Of a stretch of 54,704 bases of DNA, positions 35,916 through 44,040 are shown in pieces. Source of the DNA: Microvirga zambiensis WSM3693. Its GTDB lineage: Bacteria > Pseudomonadota > Alphaproteobacteria > Rhizobiales > Beijerinckiaceae. Location of the stretch: the NCBI RefSeq assembly GCF_016735695.1, contig NZ_JAERQD010000044.1:1-54704 (forward strand), given 5' to 3'. The notes beneath the pieces are model-generated. The model was not told the origin of the DNA. It was given only the letters and a program-made list of their open reading frames with translations, and searched no databases. Made by a program: the position numbers and the translations under genes. The number at the start of each line of letters is the position of its first letter. Positions within the stretch are counted from its first letter, which is position 1.

Positions 35916-37076
35916 TTACTCCGAGGCGGGCTTTCGAGCTTCATAATCGCGGTAGATATCTCCGAGCTTCGAATAAAGGTATTCCGCAAAGTCGGGATCG
36001 TCGCGCCTATCAATCTGCACAGTACATTTAGTATCTGTATAGGTGAAGCTAGCCAGTTTCCGCCCCTTGGGATCCGCCCAGACGGCCTGCAGTGCCGGTT
36101 CGGATTTCTTTTCAGTCAGTTCTTTTGCCAAGTGGCTGAAACGATCATCCGAAGACTGAGTTAGAAAGTCTTCTGTGAGAATGATGGCTCGTGCCTTTTT
36201 GATGTTCCCGGGCTTGGCAATGACTTCCGCGAACTGCAACCACCGAGGACGGCCTATCTTTGGGGCACGGCCGATTGAGACTAGTATCTCGTCAGGAACG
36301 GCATCTGTGACTTGTTTGAACCAGACAACCTGCGAGTGGTTTACGGTTAGCGCCTGTTCGACTGCCTTTCGACTGAAGCTCATCCTAAGCAACGTCGAAG
36401 CAAACCTAGCCTTCTCGATGTAGGTTAGGTCGAGGCGTGCGTTGTTCTCCTGACCTTGTGCAATGATCAGTTCCTCGTCGGTCATCTTACGGATGACAGC
36501 ACGAACCCTTCTGCCCAGTAGACGCACAGCCTTGAGCCGCCGGTGGCCGAAGGCAACTTGGTACCGATCAGCGTGTTCAGGGTGGGGCCGAACGAGAATT
36601 GGTACAAGCTGGCCCTGATCTTGGATGAGGCTTTTGAGTTCCTCAGTCGCTTCATCGGAACTGTCCATCCGGTCGGCGATAAAGGAACTATCGATCTTGT
36701 CGGTATCCAACTCGACAATGGGCTGGCCTTCCGCGAGTTGTCGCTTAAGCTCAGCGATTTCAGCATTGTTGTGATCTCGGAGATCGCCTAGAGCGGTCGC
36801 GACGGATCCGACTGCCCGAGAACCTTTCATTCGATCCGCCCAACCACCCGCCCGAAACTTGGCACTTGTGGATGCTGCCGATATGCTTGAGGCTGAGGCG
36901 GGCTCAGGCAGCAGTGGAGCATTACTCGAACTCTGCTCAGATAGCGCGGCAGAGACCTCGGCGAGGACGACATCTGGGAAGCCGACGTTATCTGAACGTG
37001 GAACAACGGCCAGTTCAGGCATTGGGGAAGTCTCGTTGCTCTTTTCGACTTTGAGCATTGCCAAGTGTTTTTTCAT
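35916..37076 (-). CDS. repB: Plasmid partitioning protein RepB (ParB family)
   Basis: ParB-type centromere-binding protein, about 386 residues. The ParB/Srx CTPase domain is visible (IADRMDSSDEATEELKSLIQDQGQLVPILVRPHPEHADRYQVAFGHRRLKAVRLLG), with the GHRRLKA motif in the middle, then a ParB HTH region (FSRKAVEQALTVNHSQVVWFKQVTDAVPDEILVSIGRAPKIGRPRW). The ATG at 37076 has GGAGGG seven bases upstream and lies 2 bp after the repA stop. It should bind the TGTTACAGCTGTAACA sites beside repA. Confidence 0.94.
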   Translation of the reverse strand: MKKHLAMLKVEKSNETSPMPELAVVPRSDNVGFPDVVLAEVSAALSEQSSSNAPLLPEPASASSISAASTSAKFRAGGWADRMKGSRAVGSVATALGDLRDHNNAEIAELKRQLAEGQPIVELDTDKIDSSFIADRMDSSDEATEELKSLIQDQGQLVPILVRPHPEHADRYQVAFGHRRLKAVRLLGRRVRAVIRKMTDEELIIAQGQENNARLDLTYIEKARFASTLLRMSFSRKAVEQALTVNHSQVVWFKQVTDAVPDEILVSIGRAPKIGRPRWLQFAEVIAKPGNIKKARAIILTEDFLTQSSDDRFSHLAKELTEKKSEPALQAVWADPKGRKLASFTYTDTKCTVQIDRRDDPDFAEYLYSKLGDIYRDYEARKPASE

Positions 37077-37078
37077 GA

Positions 37079-38317
37079 TCAGGCCCTCCCCCAAGCCTTG
37101 TTGATGAGATGCTCAATCTCGGAGTTCACGTTGTTCATGGCTTCGATCGCGCGATCGAAGGTGGATTTTGAGAACCGCTCGCGGCTTGCCTCGTAGATCG
37201 TCTGCTTAGTTATTCCTGCATCGGAAATCGCGGTGCTCTTGACCATGCCATGTTCACAGACGAATTCGCCGAACATTTCGCGCATGAATGTCACCATTTG
37301 GCTCTGAGGCGCGTCACCTGGTTCGAACCTCGTCACGAGATACCTGAACCAGTCATATTCAGCCGAGCCCCCTGCCCCCCTGACGACGTCCAGAAGATCG
37401 GAAGCCATCTTAAGGAACTGGCTCATCGACATCACGTCCAGCATCTGCGGATGAACTGTTACTAGGATAGAAGTTGATGCGCTGAGGGCAGAGAGAGTTA
37501 GGTAGCCAAGCTGCGGCGGGCAGTCGATCACGACGACGTCGTAATCATTCTCAATCTCATTGAGAGTGATACCGATACGTTCGAAGAACATCGGATCGTC
37601 TGGAGAGCGATTTGCTAGAGCCGTCGGGGTGTCGTGCTCAAACTCCATGACCTCTAGGTTAGCCGGGATAATGTCGAGCCCAGCAACGTAGGTGTGACGA
37701 ATGATTTCTCGGGGATCTCTCGCGTGTTCGTCATATCGGATTGACGCATATATGCTTTCGTTCTCGTGAACATCGAACTCCGGTTGAAACCCGTGCAGCG
37801 CTGTGAAGCTGGCCTGAGGATCCAAGTCGACTGCAAGGACGCGATATCCGTTCAACGCTAGATACTGTGCGAGGTGGGCAGCCGTCGTTGTCTTGGCAGA
37901 TCCGCCCTTGAAGTTGACACATGAAATCACCTGAAGGTGTTCTCCAGCCGAGCGGTGCTTGACGTAACGCCGGCTAGCCTTTCCAGTGTCGTCAAGATAG
38001 GCACGCAGGTCGTGGATGTCTTGGAGGGAGTACATGCGCCGGCCATTGCTGAGCACTTCGGTCTGCGGCCCCTTCCCTTCCAGCGCAAGCTGACGAAGAT
38101 ATGCATCGGCAACGCCAATAAGTTTGGCGGCCTCCCCAGAGGTAAATTTCCGGAGTGTCTTCTGAGCTACCGGAGGAAACATCTTCCTTCGCTGAAGGTT
38201 CAACTGCTCGGAAAGTTCGTTTGCATGAGAGCGGATGATTTCGAGGCTGACCTTGGGACTCAGTCCCTTGGTCTCTTCCTGAGGAAGATGGTCTGGTTTC
38301 AGTTGCGGGACAGCCAC
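37079..38317 (-). CDS. repA: Plasmid partitioning protein RepA (ParA family)
   Basis: ParA-type ATPase, 412 residues. An N-terminal DNA-binding region (FTSGEAAKLIGVADAYLRQL, MerR-like; residues about 53-72) is followed by a deviant Walker A (FKGGSAKTTTAAHLA), DLDPQASFT (A') and a Walker B (VVIDCPPQLGYLTLSALSA). This layout is that of repABC-type RepA, which also autorepresses its operon, rather than of a chromosomal ParA. It is first in the operon with repB. No repC follows. Confidence 0.94.
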   Translation of the reverse strand: MAVPQLKPDHLPQEETKGLSPKVSLEIIRSHANELSEQLNLQRRKMFPPVAQKTLRKFTSGEAAKLIGVADAYLRQLALEGKGPQTEVLSNGRRMYSLQDIHDLRAYLDDTGKASRRYVKHRSAGEHLQVISCVNFKGGSAKTTTAAHLAQYLALNGYRVLAVDLDPQASFTALHGFQPEFDVHENESIYASIRYDEHARDPREIIRHTYVAGLDIIPANLEVMEFEHDTPTALANRSPDDPMFFERIGITLNEIENDYDVVVIDCPPQLGYLTLSALSASTSILVTVHPQMLDVMSMSQFLKMASDLLDVVRGAGGSAEYDWFRYLVTRFEPGDAPQSQMVTFMREMFGEFVCEHGMVKSTAISDAGITKQTIYEASRERFSKSTFDRAIEAMNNVNSEIEHLINKAWGRA

Positions 38318-39095
38318 ATCGTCTCTCCTAATTACGGATTATCGCCGAGGGAACGGTTTCTTCCGTAGATTGGGGGGCTAAGAGATTAAATTAACGTTAA
38401 CGACTCAAGTCGTGACGTGCTGAATCTGCCTTCTGGCACCAGTTTTCACGCTGTTTGTTGCGATGAGGGCCGCAACTCTGGGATTCTCGGTAATAGGATG
38501 CTGCCTGTGATGCGAGGGCATGTTACAGCTGTAACAACCTTAGGACTTGCCTAGTCCTAGATGTCGTTGTTGCTGAGCTATCTAGGATTGCGTGTCCTTG
38601 GAACGGGACATCACCATTGTTACAGCTGTAACAATGGTGATTTTGCTCCGCCATCAAGAAAGGATGCCCGAATCGAACCGCTCGTGGAATTCAAGGCACA
38701 GATTGGACTCGTCGAGGATCCCCTCGCCCACTGCCTGGCTCGACAGTCGACACTGTTCGTCCAAACTGTGTGTCGCTGACCAGAACCGGGGAGGCTTTAT
38801 CATCGCCGCCACAATGAGGGGAGCGTGACCTCTTCGGTTAAGGGCTGGGCTGCTTTGGCTGTTTCGACAGCTGTAACAACAGGGATCGTCGTCCAGGATT
38901 ACGAGGCTACTGATGGCGTTTGCGGTTAGATCAGTTGACTAGGCAGGTTCTGGGCCACTGTAATTGCAGAGCAGGAAGGACTTAGATCCAGAGAGCATGA
39001 GGGGCCTAGACGGTCTGTTACAGCTGTAACAAATCGAGAATGAGGGACTTGTCGGGCATCACGTCTTGGCTGGATGGGGGCACAACGGGCGACTG
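38318..39095. promoter_or_regulatory. parS-like cluster upstream of repA
   Basis: Gene-free region holding three perfect copies of the 16-bp palindrome TGTTACAGCTGTAACA at 38521-38536, 38618-38633 and 39016-39031, plus a weaker copy at 38863-38878 (13 of 16). The copy at 38618 lies within a perfect 30-bp palindrome (38611-38640). repABC parS sites are palindromes of the form GTT...AAC and the copies lie beside repA, so a centromere function is the best reading. The repA promoter must also lie here. Confidence 0.8.
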
Positions 39096-40247
39096 CTATA
39101 CGTCAATTCTGACAGATCGGCTCTGCGCATGTTCCTGCTCATCATAGTAGCCAGCGGCTTGCTGAACCGACTTGTGCGTGGACTGCCGCATGGCATCTAC
39201 AAGAGGGATCCCATCTCGTCCAGCCTGGGTCATGAAGCCCGAGCGTAGCCCGTGGGCGCTGAACTCAGCCGGGTCCAGTCCCGCCATTCGACAGCGCTTC
39301 TTCAAGATGAGGTTGACTGATTGCGGGCTGAGTGGGCCTGCCCCGATAAAGCCATCCTTCCGGACTTCGCGAAAGATCGGCCCGGACGTGATTTCGGCAA
39401 GCTGCATCCATTCCTGCAGGGCCACAGCCGCCCTCCCCGCTGCGAACACAAATGCGCCCTGCCCCGCCGTGGTGGTCTTCGTGCGTCCAAGAGCGATCCG
39501 GACACAGGGCACCGTCGGTGACGCCGGATCCCTGGGCTGCAGCTTGATCGGGTCGGCCACGGTGATCTGGGAGTGCTTCAGACCTGCGACCTCGCTGCGC
39601 CGCCGTCCGCCGGCAGCGAAGGCCACCAGAAGCATCGCCCGATCGCGAAGATCGATCGCTTTCGAACCGCTGCAGGTGACCAGGAGGCGGTCGAGGACAT
39701 CGCGGGTGACGGGTTTGCGGCTCTTGCGCTGAGGGGTGCGCCCCGAGGCTTTCATCGCCAGACGGACGGCCTTCCTGACAGCTGTATCATCTAACCGGCC
39801 TACAACGCCTTTCCACTGGTGCAGGGTCGACCAGTTGGCCAGGCGCCGGGATACGGTCTTGGGAGCGTGCGGTCCTCTGACCTTGAGGATCCTGCGATCC
39901 CAAAGCTCCTCGATCACCGCGTCGGGCATGCCGTGGGCCGGATCGACGGCCTTCTGGTTCGGATCCCACAGATGATGGGCAATGAACTTCAGGAGGAGTT
40001 CAGGGTCCGCCGGCCAGGGCAGCGCACGTCCGGTAGCGGCGAGAGACCAGGCCTCAAGGTAAGCGAGGTCGGAGGCGAGGGCGCGCAGCGTGTTGGCGCC
40101 CATCCCGGTATCGGCGAGGTGCTTGAGTGTGGCAACATCGGCGTCGGTCAAGACCTCGGCATAACGATCGGCGGCCGCCATCGGCAGAACAGCCGCGAGA
40201 GCGTCAAGTTGTTTGGCGCGCTTGATCTGAGATGCCGAACAGGCCAA
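39096..40247 (-). CDS. Tyrosine recombinase / phage-type integrase
   Basis: 383-residue site-specific recombinase. The N-terminal SAM-like domain (DRYAEVLTDADVATLKHLADTGMGANTLRALASDLAYLEAW) is followed by the catalytic domain with Arg (FAAGGRRRSEVAGLK), the HxxR box (SAHGLRSGFMTQAG), His (MRQSTHKSVQQ) and Tyr (AAGYYDE). The start is TTG at 40247 with AGGAG nine bases upstream. Next to repA and the parS-like cluster it is most likely a dimer-resolving recombinase of the replicon rather than a prophage integrase; no attachment site pair is visible. Confidence 0.9.
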   Translation of the reverse strand: MACSASQIKRAKQLDALAAVLPMAAADRYAEVLTDADVATLKHLADTGMGANTLRALASDLAYLEAWSLAATGRALPWPADPELLLKFIAHHLWDPNQKAVDPAHGMPDAVIEELWDRRILKVRGPHAPKTVSRRLANWSTLHQWKGVVGRLDDTAVRKAVRLAMKASGRTPQRKSRKPVTRDVLDRLLVTCSGSKAIDLRDRAMLLVAFAAGGRRRSEVAGLKHSQITVADPIKLQPRDPASPTVPCVRIALGRTKTTTAGQGAFVFAAGRAAVALQEWMQLAEITSGPIFREVRKDGFIGAGPLSPQSVNLILKKRCRMAGLDPAEFSAHGLRSGFMTQAGRDGIPLVDAMRQSTHKSVQQAAGYYDEQEHAQSRSVRIDV

Positions 40248-40460
40248 CGGTCACTGCTCCTACGCCTCGAATTGTCGTCTGACGGGACTATGCTGAACAC
40301 GGAATGATTTGGAAACAGGACTGTGAGCCGCTGTCCATGGAAGCACCTCAAGGAGGGCAGATTTAGCTGCTGGACCGCGGAGAGAGCCTAGCCGGCGCGA
40401 TTGATCGGCCGAGCCGCACGACCCAGTATGGTTAACGGAACCAGAAACGCTGGAGGCGGC

Positions 40461-40838
40461 ATGGCACGAAGCCCGGTTCGCGATGCGCGACAGGGAGACC
40501 TGTTCGGGGCACCTCCGCCGCCGGCCAAACCGGTTCGTCGAGCCGTCCCTCCAAAGCCTGCTGAGCAGGAAGCGCTCCCGCCCGAGCCGGTGTCATTGGG
40601 CCGCCTGGGTACAAGCGCGACGAGGCCCGAGATTGATGCGTTCCTGGCTGAGCTGCCGGATCAGGAGCTGGGCTATCTGGCCGTCGAGGCTACGCGGCTC
40701 GTGAAGCGACGGCTCGCCCGCGGGCAGGGAAGGGGACTTCGATCCAAAGGAGCCGGCCAAGGGTCCCCCCTTGATGAGGCCTTGCGTCGGATCGGCCGTG
40801 AGCTGATGGAGGCTGCGGATTCCAGCGAAACCTGGTGA
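40461..40838 (+). CDS. Hypothetical protein
   Basis: 125 residues from the ATG at 40461, preceded by TGGAGG. It starts MARSPVRDARQGDLFGAPPPP, followed by a Pro/Ala-rich linker and a C-terminal region predicted helical (GYLAVEATRLVKRRLARGQGRG). The QGDLFG start is similar to the start of several plasmid-borne proteins but gives no function. Divergent from the recombinase gene. Confidence 0.6.
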   Translation: MARSPVRDARQGDLFGAPPPPAKPVRRAVPPKPAEQEALPPEPVSLGRLGTSATRPEIDAFLAELPDQELGYLAVEATRLVKRRLARGQGRGLRSKGAGQGSPLDEALRRIGRELMEAADSSETW

Positions 40839-40844
40839 GCAAGA

Positions 40845-41757
40845 TCAGGCCTTCAGGGCGGCCAGGGCCATCGCCGCTACCTGCAGTTCGATGCCGGGAT
40901 CCAGATTGTCGCTGATCTGCCAGACGGCCGACAATCCGGCCCAGGCGAGGATCCAGAGGAGCAGGCGCCGGACCTCGAGGTTCGCCGCCTCGCTCACGAC
41001 CGCGAGCCGCCGGGCGAAAATCTCGGGCCGTCGGGCGATGGTCAGATGGGGCAGGCCCAGATCCGGGTCGCAGAACAGGATCGTGTACTCGAAGGCCCGA
41101 TCGCCGATCACCCACTTCGGATCGATCGCAAGCCAGCCCCGCTCTCCGAAATCCAAGACATTCTCGTGATGCAGGTCGGCATGAAGTGGCACGATCTCCT
41201 GCTGCGACGCCAGCAGGTCGGCGGCCGCGTTGGCGGCGTGGACCAGCATGCCGCCCTGCGCCCGCGCCGCCGGGGCGAGGGCCTCAAACCAGGTGATCAG
41301 CGGCACCAGACCGGGGGGAGGGGCTTTTCGCGGGGCGTGCAACTGACGGGCCACATCGCAGATGATCCGGGTGGCCGCCTCGTCCTGACCGTCGTCGGCG
41401 AGCCGGACCAGGGATCGAGAGCCAGTCGCGCGCTCGAGCAGGACCGCGCCGTCATCGTGGGCTAGAGCAACGGGCCCCGCTTCGAATAATGATTCGTGAC
41501 GGGAAGTGCTTCTGGAACAAAGAGATAGCCATGGTGCGCTGGCTCTGTCAGAACCGCCATTGCTCTAGTACCCGGGCGGCGCCGTTCCCTGCCCACCAGC
41601 GCATGAGCAGGTGGCCATGCCTTTCATCGGCGGCGTCCGTGACTTTGAGCATCGCCGGCTGCCCTTGGAAGAGGACCGGCACAAGCTGGCCGGTGCGCGT
41701 GACGATGAGGTCTCCGGTGGCGACCAGGCCCCATTGGCGCAGGTAAGGCTCGAGCAT
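40845..41757 (-). pseudogene. Aminoglycoside/hydroxyurea phosphotransferase-like gene split by a MITE
   Basis: Joining the frames around a 99-bp insertion gives a continuous APH(6)-like kinase: MLEPYLRQWGLVATGD at the start, LMRWWAGNGAARVL, then AHDDGAVLLERATGSRSLVRL and the kinase core PLHADLHHENVLDFGERGWLAIDPKWVIGDRAFE, with catalytic Asp and Asn in HADLHHEN. The insertion (41466-41564) adds 103 bp including its duplicated CTAG, shifts the frame and brings in a stop. Without it the frame is open throughout. The native substrate is unknown. Confidence 0.85.
41466..41564. mobile_element. 99-bp MITE-like insertion with CTAG target duplication
   Basis: The insert starts AGCAACGGG and ends with the inverted CCATTGCT; the ends match as AGCAA(C/T)GG. 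CTAG flanks it on both sides (41462-41465 and 41565-41568). Removing the insert and one CTAG exactly restores the reading frame of the interrupted kinase gene. The YTAR-type target is typical of IS5-group transposases, which may have moved it. Confidence 0.82.
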
Positions 41758-41867
41758 GGTCGGGACATAGCACGCCACAAGGCCAGGGGCGACCGCACCA
41801 TCGGGGCTCTTGGGATTGTGGCGGGAGGCTGCCCGCGTGGCCTCGTCTGAGACAGCGGCCAGGGTCC

Positions 41868-42043
41868 TTATGGCGCTCTGACCTTCTCGCTGACCCGGTT
41901 GGCGGCTTTGGCAAAGCACCGGTCGAAGCCGACGAAGGCGGTACATCCCACCGCCTTCACCAAGTGGCTCTTGCCTGCGGCGATTGCTCAGGATGATCGC
42001 TCGTCTGGTAGCGAGCGATCAGATTGGTATCAATCGCCGGCAT
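41868..42043 (-). pseudogene. VapC-type PIN toxin with an internal deletion
   Basis: The N-terminus MPAIDTNLIARYQTSDHPEQ (with the first catalytic Asp) overlaps the antitoxin stop, as in vapBC operons. It is followed within a few codons, in another frame, by VKAVGCTAFVGFDRCFAKAANRVSEKVRAP, the normal C-terminus of a PIN protein. The central region of about 70-80 residues with the other acidic residues is gone, so no active toxin can be made. Confidence 0.75.
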
Positions 42044-42302
42044 GGCGCCGCTTGGCCTCGGCCACGATGCTGGCGTCCATGCCCTCGAGGGTCTTGGGCG
42101 CCTGAGAGGGCAGGGAGCCGTATACGTCCTCTGGCCGGGTCGCGGCAAACACAGGGGCGGCTTTCAGCAGGACACCTTCCGGCGTCTCCTCGACGACCAG
42201 CCGGGTTCCGGCCGCCCAGTGCCGGTGCTGCCGAATCGATTTGGGCAAGACCATCTGGCCTTTCGTGGACACAACCGTCATGAGGCGCTCGGCTTTTGTC
42301 AT
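42030..42302 (-). CDS. AbrB/MazE/SpoVT-type antitoxin
   Basis: About 90 residues from ATG 42302 (or 42281), with a swapped-hairpin AbrB domain (MTVVSTKGQMVLPKSIRQHRHWAAGTRLVVEETPEGVLLK) and a C-terminal tail that would bind the toxin. It is intact although the adjoining VapC-type toxin is destroyed, so it is an orphan antitoxin. The longer frame to 42344 is less likely. Confidence 0.82.
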   Translation of the reverse strand: MTKAERLMTVVSTKGQMVLPKSIRQHRHWAAGTRLVVEETPEGVLLKAAPVFAATRPEDVYGSLPSQAPKTLEGMDASIVAEAKRRHAGD

Positions 42303-42364
42303 CGAGACCTGCCAGGGAAGGTCAGACACTGGTAAGCTCAACATGCCGCGCTGGCGCGAAGGGT

Positions 42365-42679
42365 TTACAATCCAAAGTCGTCCCGAAATCGATCAATCTG
42401 ATGCATGCGTTCATGCAAGATTGTCACGATGCCGATGTCGCCATTGCTGAGCTTGCGCCAGTAAACGAAGTGACGCTCATATCGGAAGAAGTAACCGTCG
42501 ATCCCAAACTCGGCCGGAATCGGGCGAGAGAGCACCTCGTGCGTGTCAATCTTAGCAAAGGCGGCAAACAGTCCGGTGATATACCGCTCAGCCTGTTCTG
42601 CCCCCCATTGGTCGCGTGTGTAGCGGTAGATTTCGTCGAGGCGATGCGAGGCCGCCTCCTGGACCCGGACCGAGGCCAT
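42365..42679 (-). CDS. RelE/ParE family toxin
   Basis: 104-residue ParE-like toxin. It has the conserved features of the fold: ASHRLDEIYRYTRDQWGAEQAERYITGLFAAF (two helices), then GYFFRYERHFVYWRKL and IGIVTILHERMHQIDRF. ParE toxins poison gyrase; RelE relatives cleave mRNA. It starts 6 bp after the antitoxin stop, forming a complete toxin-antitoxin operon that would stabilise the replicon. Confidence 0.88.
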   Translation of the reverse strand: MASVRVQEAASHRLDEIYRYTRDQWGAEQAERYITGLFAAFAKIDTHEVLSRPIPAEFGIDGYFFRYERHFVYWRKLSNGDIGIVTILHERMHQIDRFRDDFGL

Positions 42680-42685
42680 GTCGCA

Positions 42686-42940
42686 CTACGCCTTGTTGCG
42701 TGCGATGACGTCGGCAGCCGTGAGCGCTTGGTAGGAGGCTTCGGGAGCGGCAAAGGCCCGTGCCAGCTCCGCTTTCAGCCGCTCGAAGGCTTCTTGCTCG
42801 ACCCGCTCCTTGTCGCGGCGGATCAAATCGCGGACGTACTCACTGACATTCTCGTAGGACCCGGTCTCGCTGACATTGGCCGCGACGAACTCGCTCAACG
42901 CTCCGCTGAGTCTGACTGTCATTGTCGTGGTGCGGGACAT
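42686..42940 (-). CDS. ParD/CopG-type antitoxin
   Basis: 84-residue ribbon-helix-helix antitoxin: TTTMTVRLSGALSEFVAANVSETGSYENVSEYVRDLIRRDKERVEQEAFERL, followed by a toxin-binding tail. The ATG at 42940 has AGAGG upstream. It is first in the pair, as usual for autoregulated parDE operons. Confidence 0.88.
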   Translation of the reverse strand: MSRTTTMTVRLSGALSEFVAANVSETGSYENVSEYVRDLIRRDKERVEQEAFERLKAELARAFAAPEASYQALTAADVIARNKA

Positions 42941-43576
42941 TAAGAGCCTCTTTGGACTGCGATGTCTTCAATATAAACAAAAATGAATACAGAGCAAGGC
43001 CTGGAGATGATCTGCCTCACGTTCTGGACAGGCCGGACAGCGCAAGGTGTTCCCGATGGAGCATTGAGACAGGATGGATCGGCAATCGGTCACGCGAGAT
43101 CGAAAGCGGAGGGGGAGGGCGCTCTGGCTGCCCCGGATCCTGGCGTGGTCAGCGCTCGCCAGCCGGCAGAGGCTGCCCTAAGGTCTCCTCCTGACGGCGA
43201 TGGTCCCTTTGCGCCCCGATCCCTGCCGCGGTTCAGGGGCGGCTCTGGGATCGACACTGATGACGGATCTTGCTCGGGCACGGCCTTGAGCGCGGAGAAA
43301 AGCCGTCGCATGGCGCAGATCCAAGCCGGAAGTAACCCAAACTGCGGTCAAATCGCCCCGAAAGCCTCAGCATCACCCTGGTAGCGATAAGCGCCAGTTA
43401 TCGATACTGATCGACTTAACGAACCGGTCTCATACCATGGCGTAGTGATGCCTTCACTCGATACCATTACTCTAAGTTTTATATTTTCCCACAGTTACTT
43501 AGATGGCGACTCTTACGACATTCGGTCGGGTCATCGGGGCAGTTTAGGGGGCTGTGGGCCTCAGGCTGACCGGATG
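42941..43576. other. Intergenic region upstream of the iteron array
   Basis: About 630 bp. A 133-codon frame on the plus strand (42983-43384) resembles no family. The stretch 43440-43500 is AT-rich and contains TTTTCCCACAG, a weak DnaA-box-like match. Together with the adjacent iterons this could be part of an origin. Confidence 0.4.
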
Positions 43577-43954
43577 TCACTTTGCCCCTAAAGGCGAGAT
43601 AAGGAACTCAACAAAATCAAGGGCAATCCTTTGCCGCTAAATGCGAGATTTTGCCTATAAAATCGAGATTTTCCCTCTAAAAGTGAGACAGCGTTTACAG
43701 GGGCGTGCGGCTGGCTGCGATGGAGATGGAACGGGACCTGACAGAGTTCGCCAAGGCCGCCCTGCTCCGGACCTATCACAAGGAAGCCCGTTTGCTCGCC
43801 ACCGTCGATCGTATCGCGCCAGATCCAGCACCGCGTTCCCACGCAGGGATCAAAGAGCAGCGAACAAACCTGATCGGCATCTCGCCTTTAAGGGCAAAGA
43901 ATATCGCCTTTCGTCACCCAACGCGACGAATCTCAGAGTTAAAGGCAAAGTGAC
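43577..43954. repeat. Iteron array bounded by perfect inverted repeats (candidate oriV)
   Basis: Four direct 20-bp repeats of the form TTTGCCNCTAAANNCGAGAT occur at 43581-43600, 43630-43649, 43650-43669 and 43670-43689 (the last three abut). Two inverted copies occur at 43879-43898 and 43930-43949. The block is bounded by perfect inverted repeats GTCACTTTGCC (43577-43587) and GGCAAAGTGAC (43944-43954). This is the pattern of an iteron-type plasmid origin, but no initiator gene is adjacent, and the small frame inside the block (43705-43953) matches nothing I know. Confidence 0.68.
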
Positions 43955-44040
43955 ATGCACACAAGCTAGGGCCACTATGTTCGAATGAAGATGTTTGATA
44001 ACAAGCCAGCCCTTTGTGCGTGGACCAAGCTGAATTCATG

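Noticed and set aside
39774..39789. Possible further parS-like site inside the recombinase gene
   Set aside because: It matches the palindrome at only 12 of 16 positions and lies within a conserved coding region, so it may be chance.
42983..43384. 133-codon plus-strand frame upstream of the iterons
   Set aside because: No ribosome-binding site, no family resemblance and an amino-acid composition typical of random GC-rich sequence.
43705..43953. Small frame inside the iteron block as a possible replication initiator
   Set aside because: At 82 codons it is far too short for an initiator, resembles no known one, and overlaps the inverted iterons.
43577..43954. CRISPR array
   Set aside because: The repeats abut or are irregularly spaced, two are inverted, and no cas gene is near; the pattern fits iterons.
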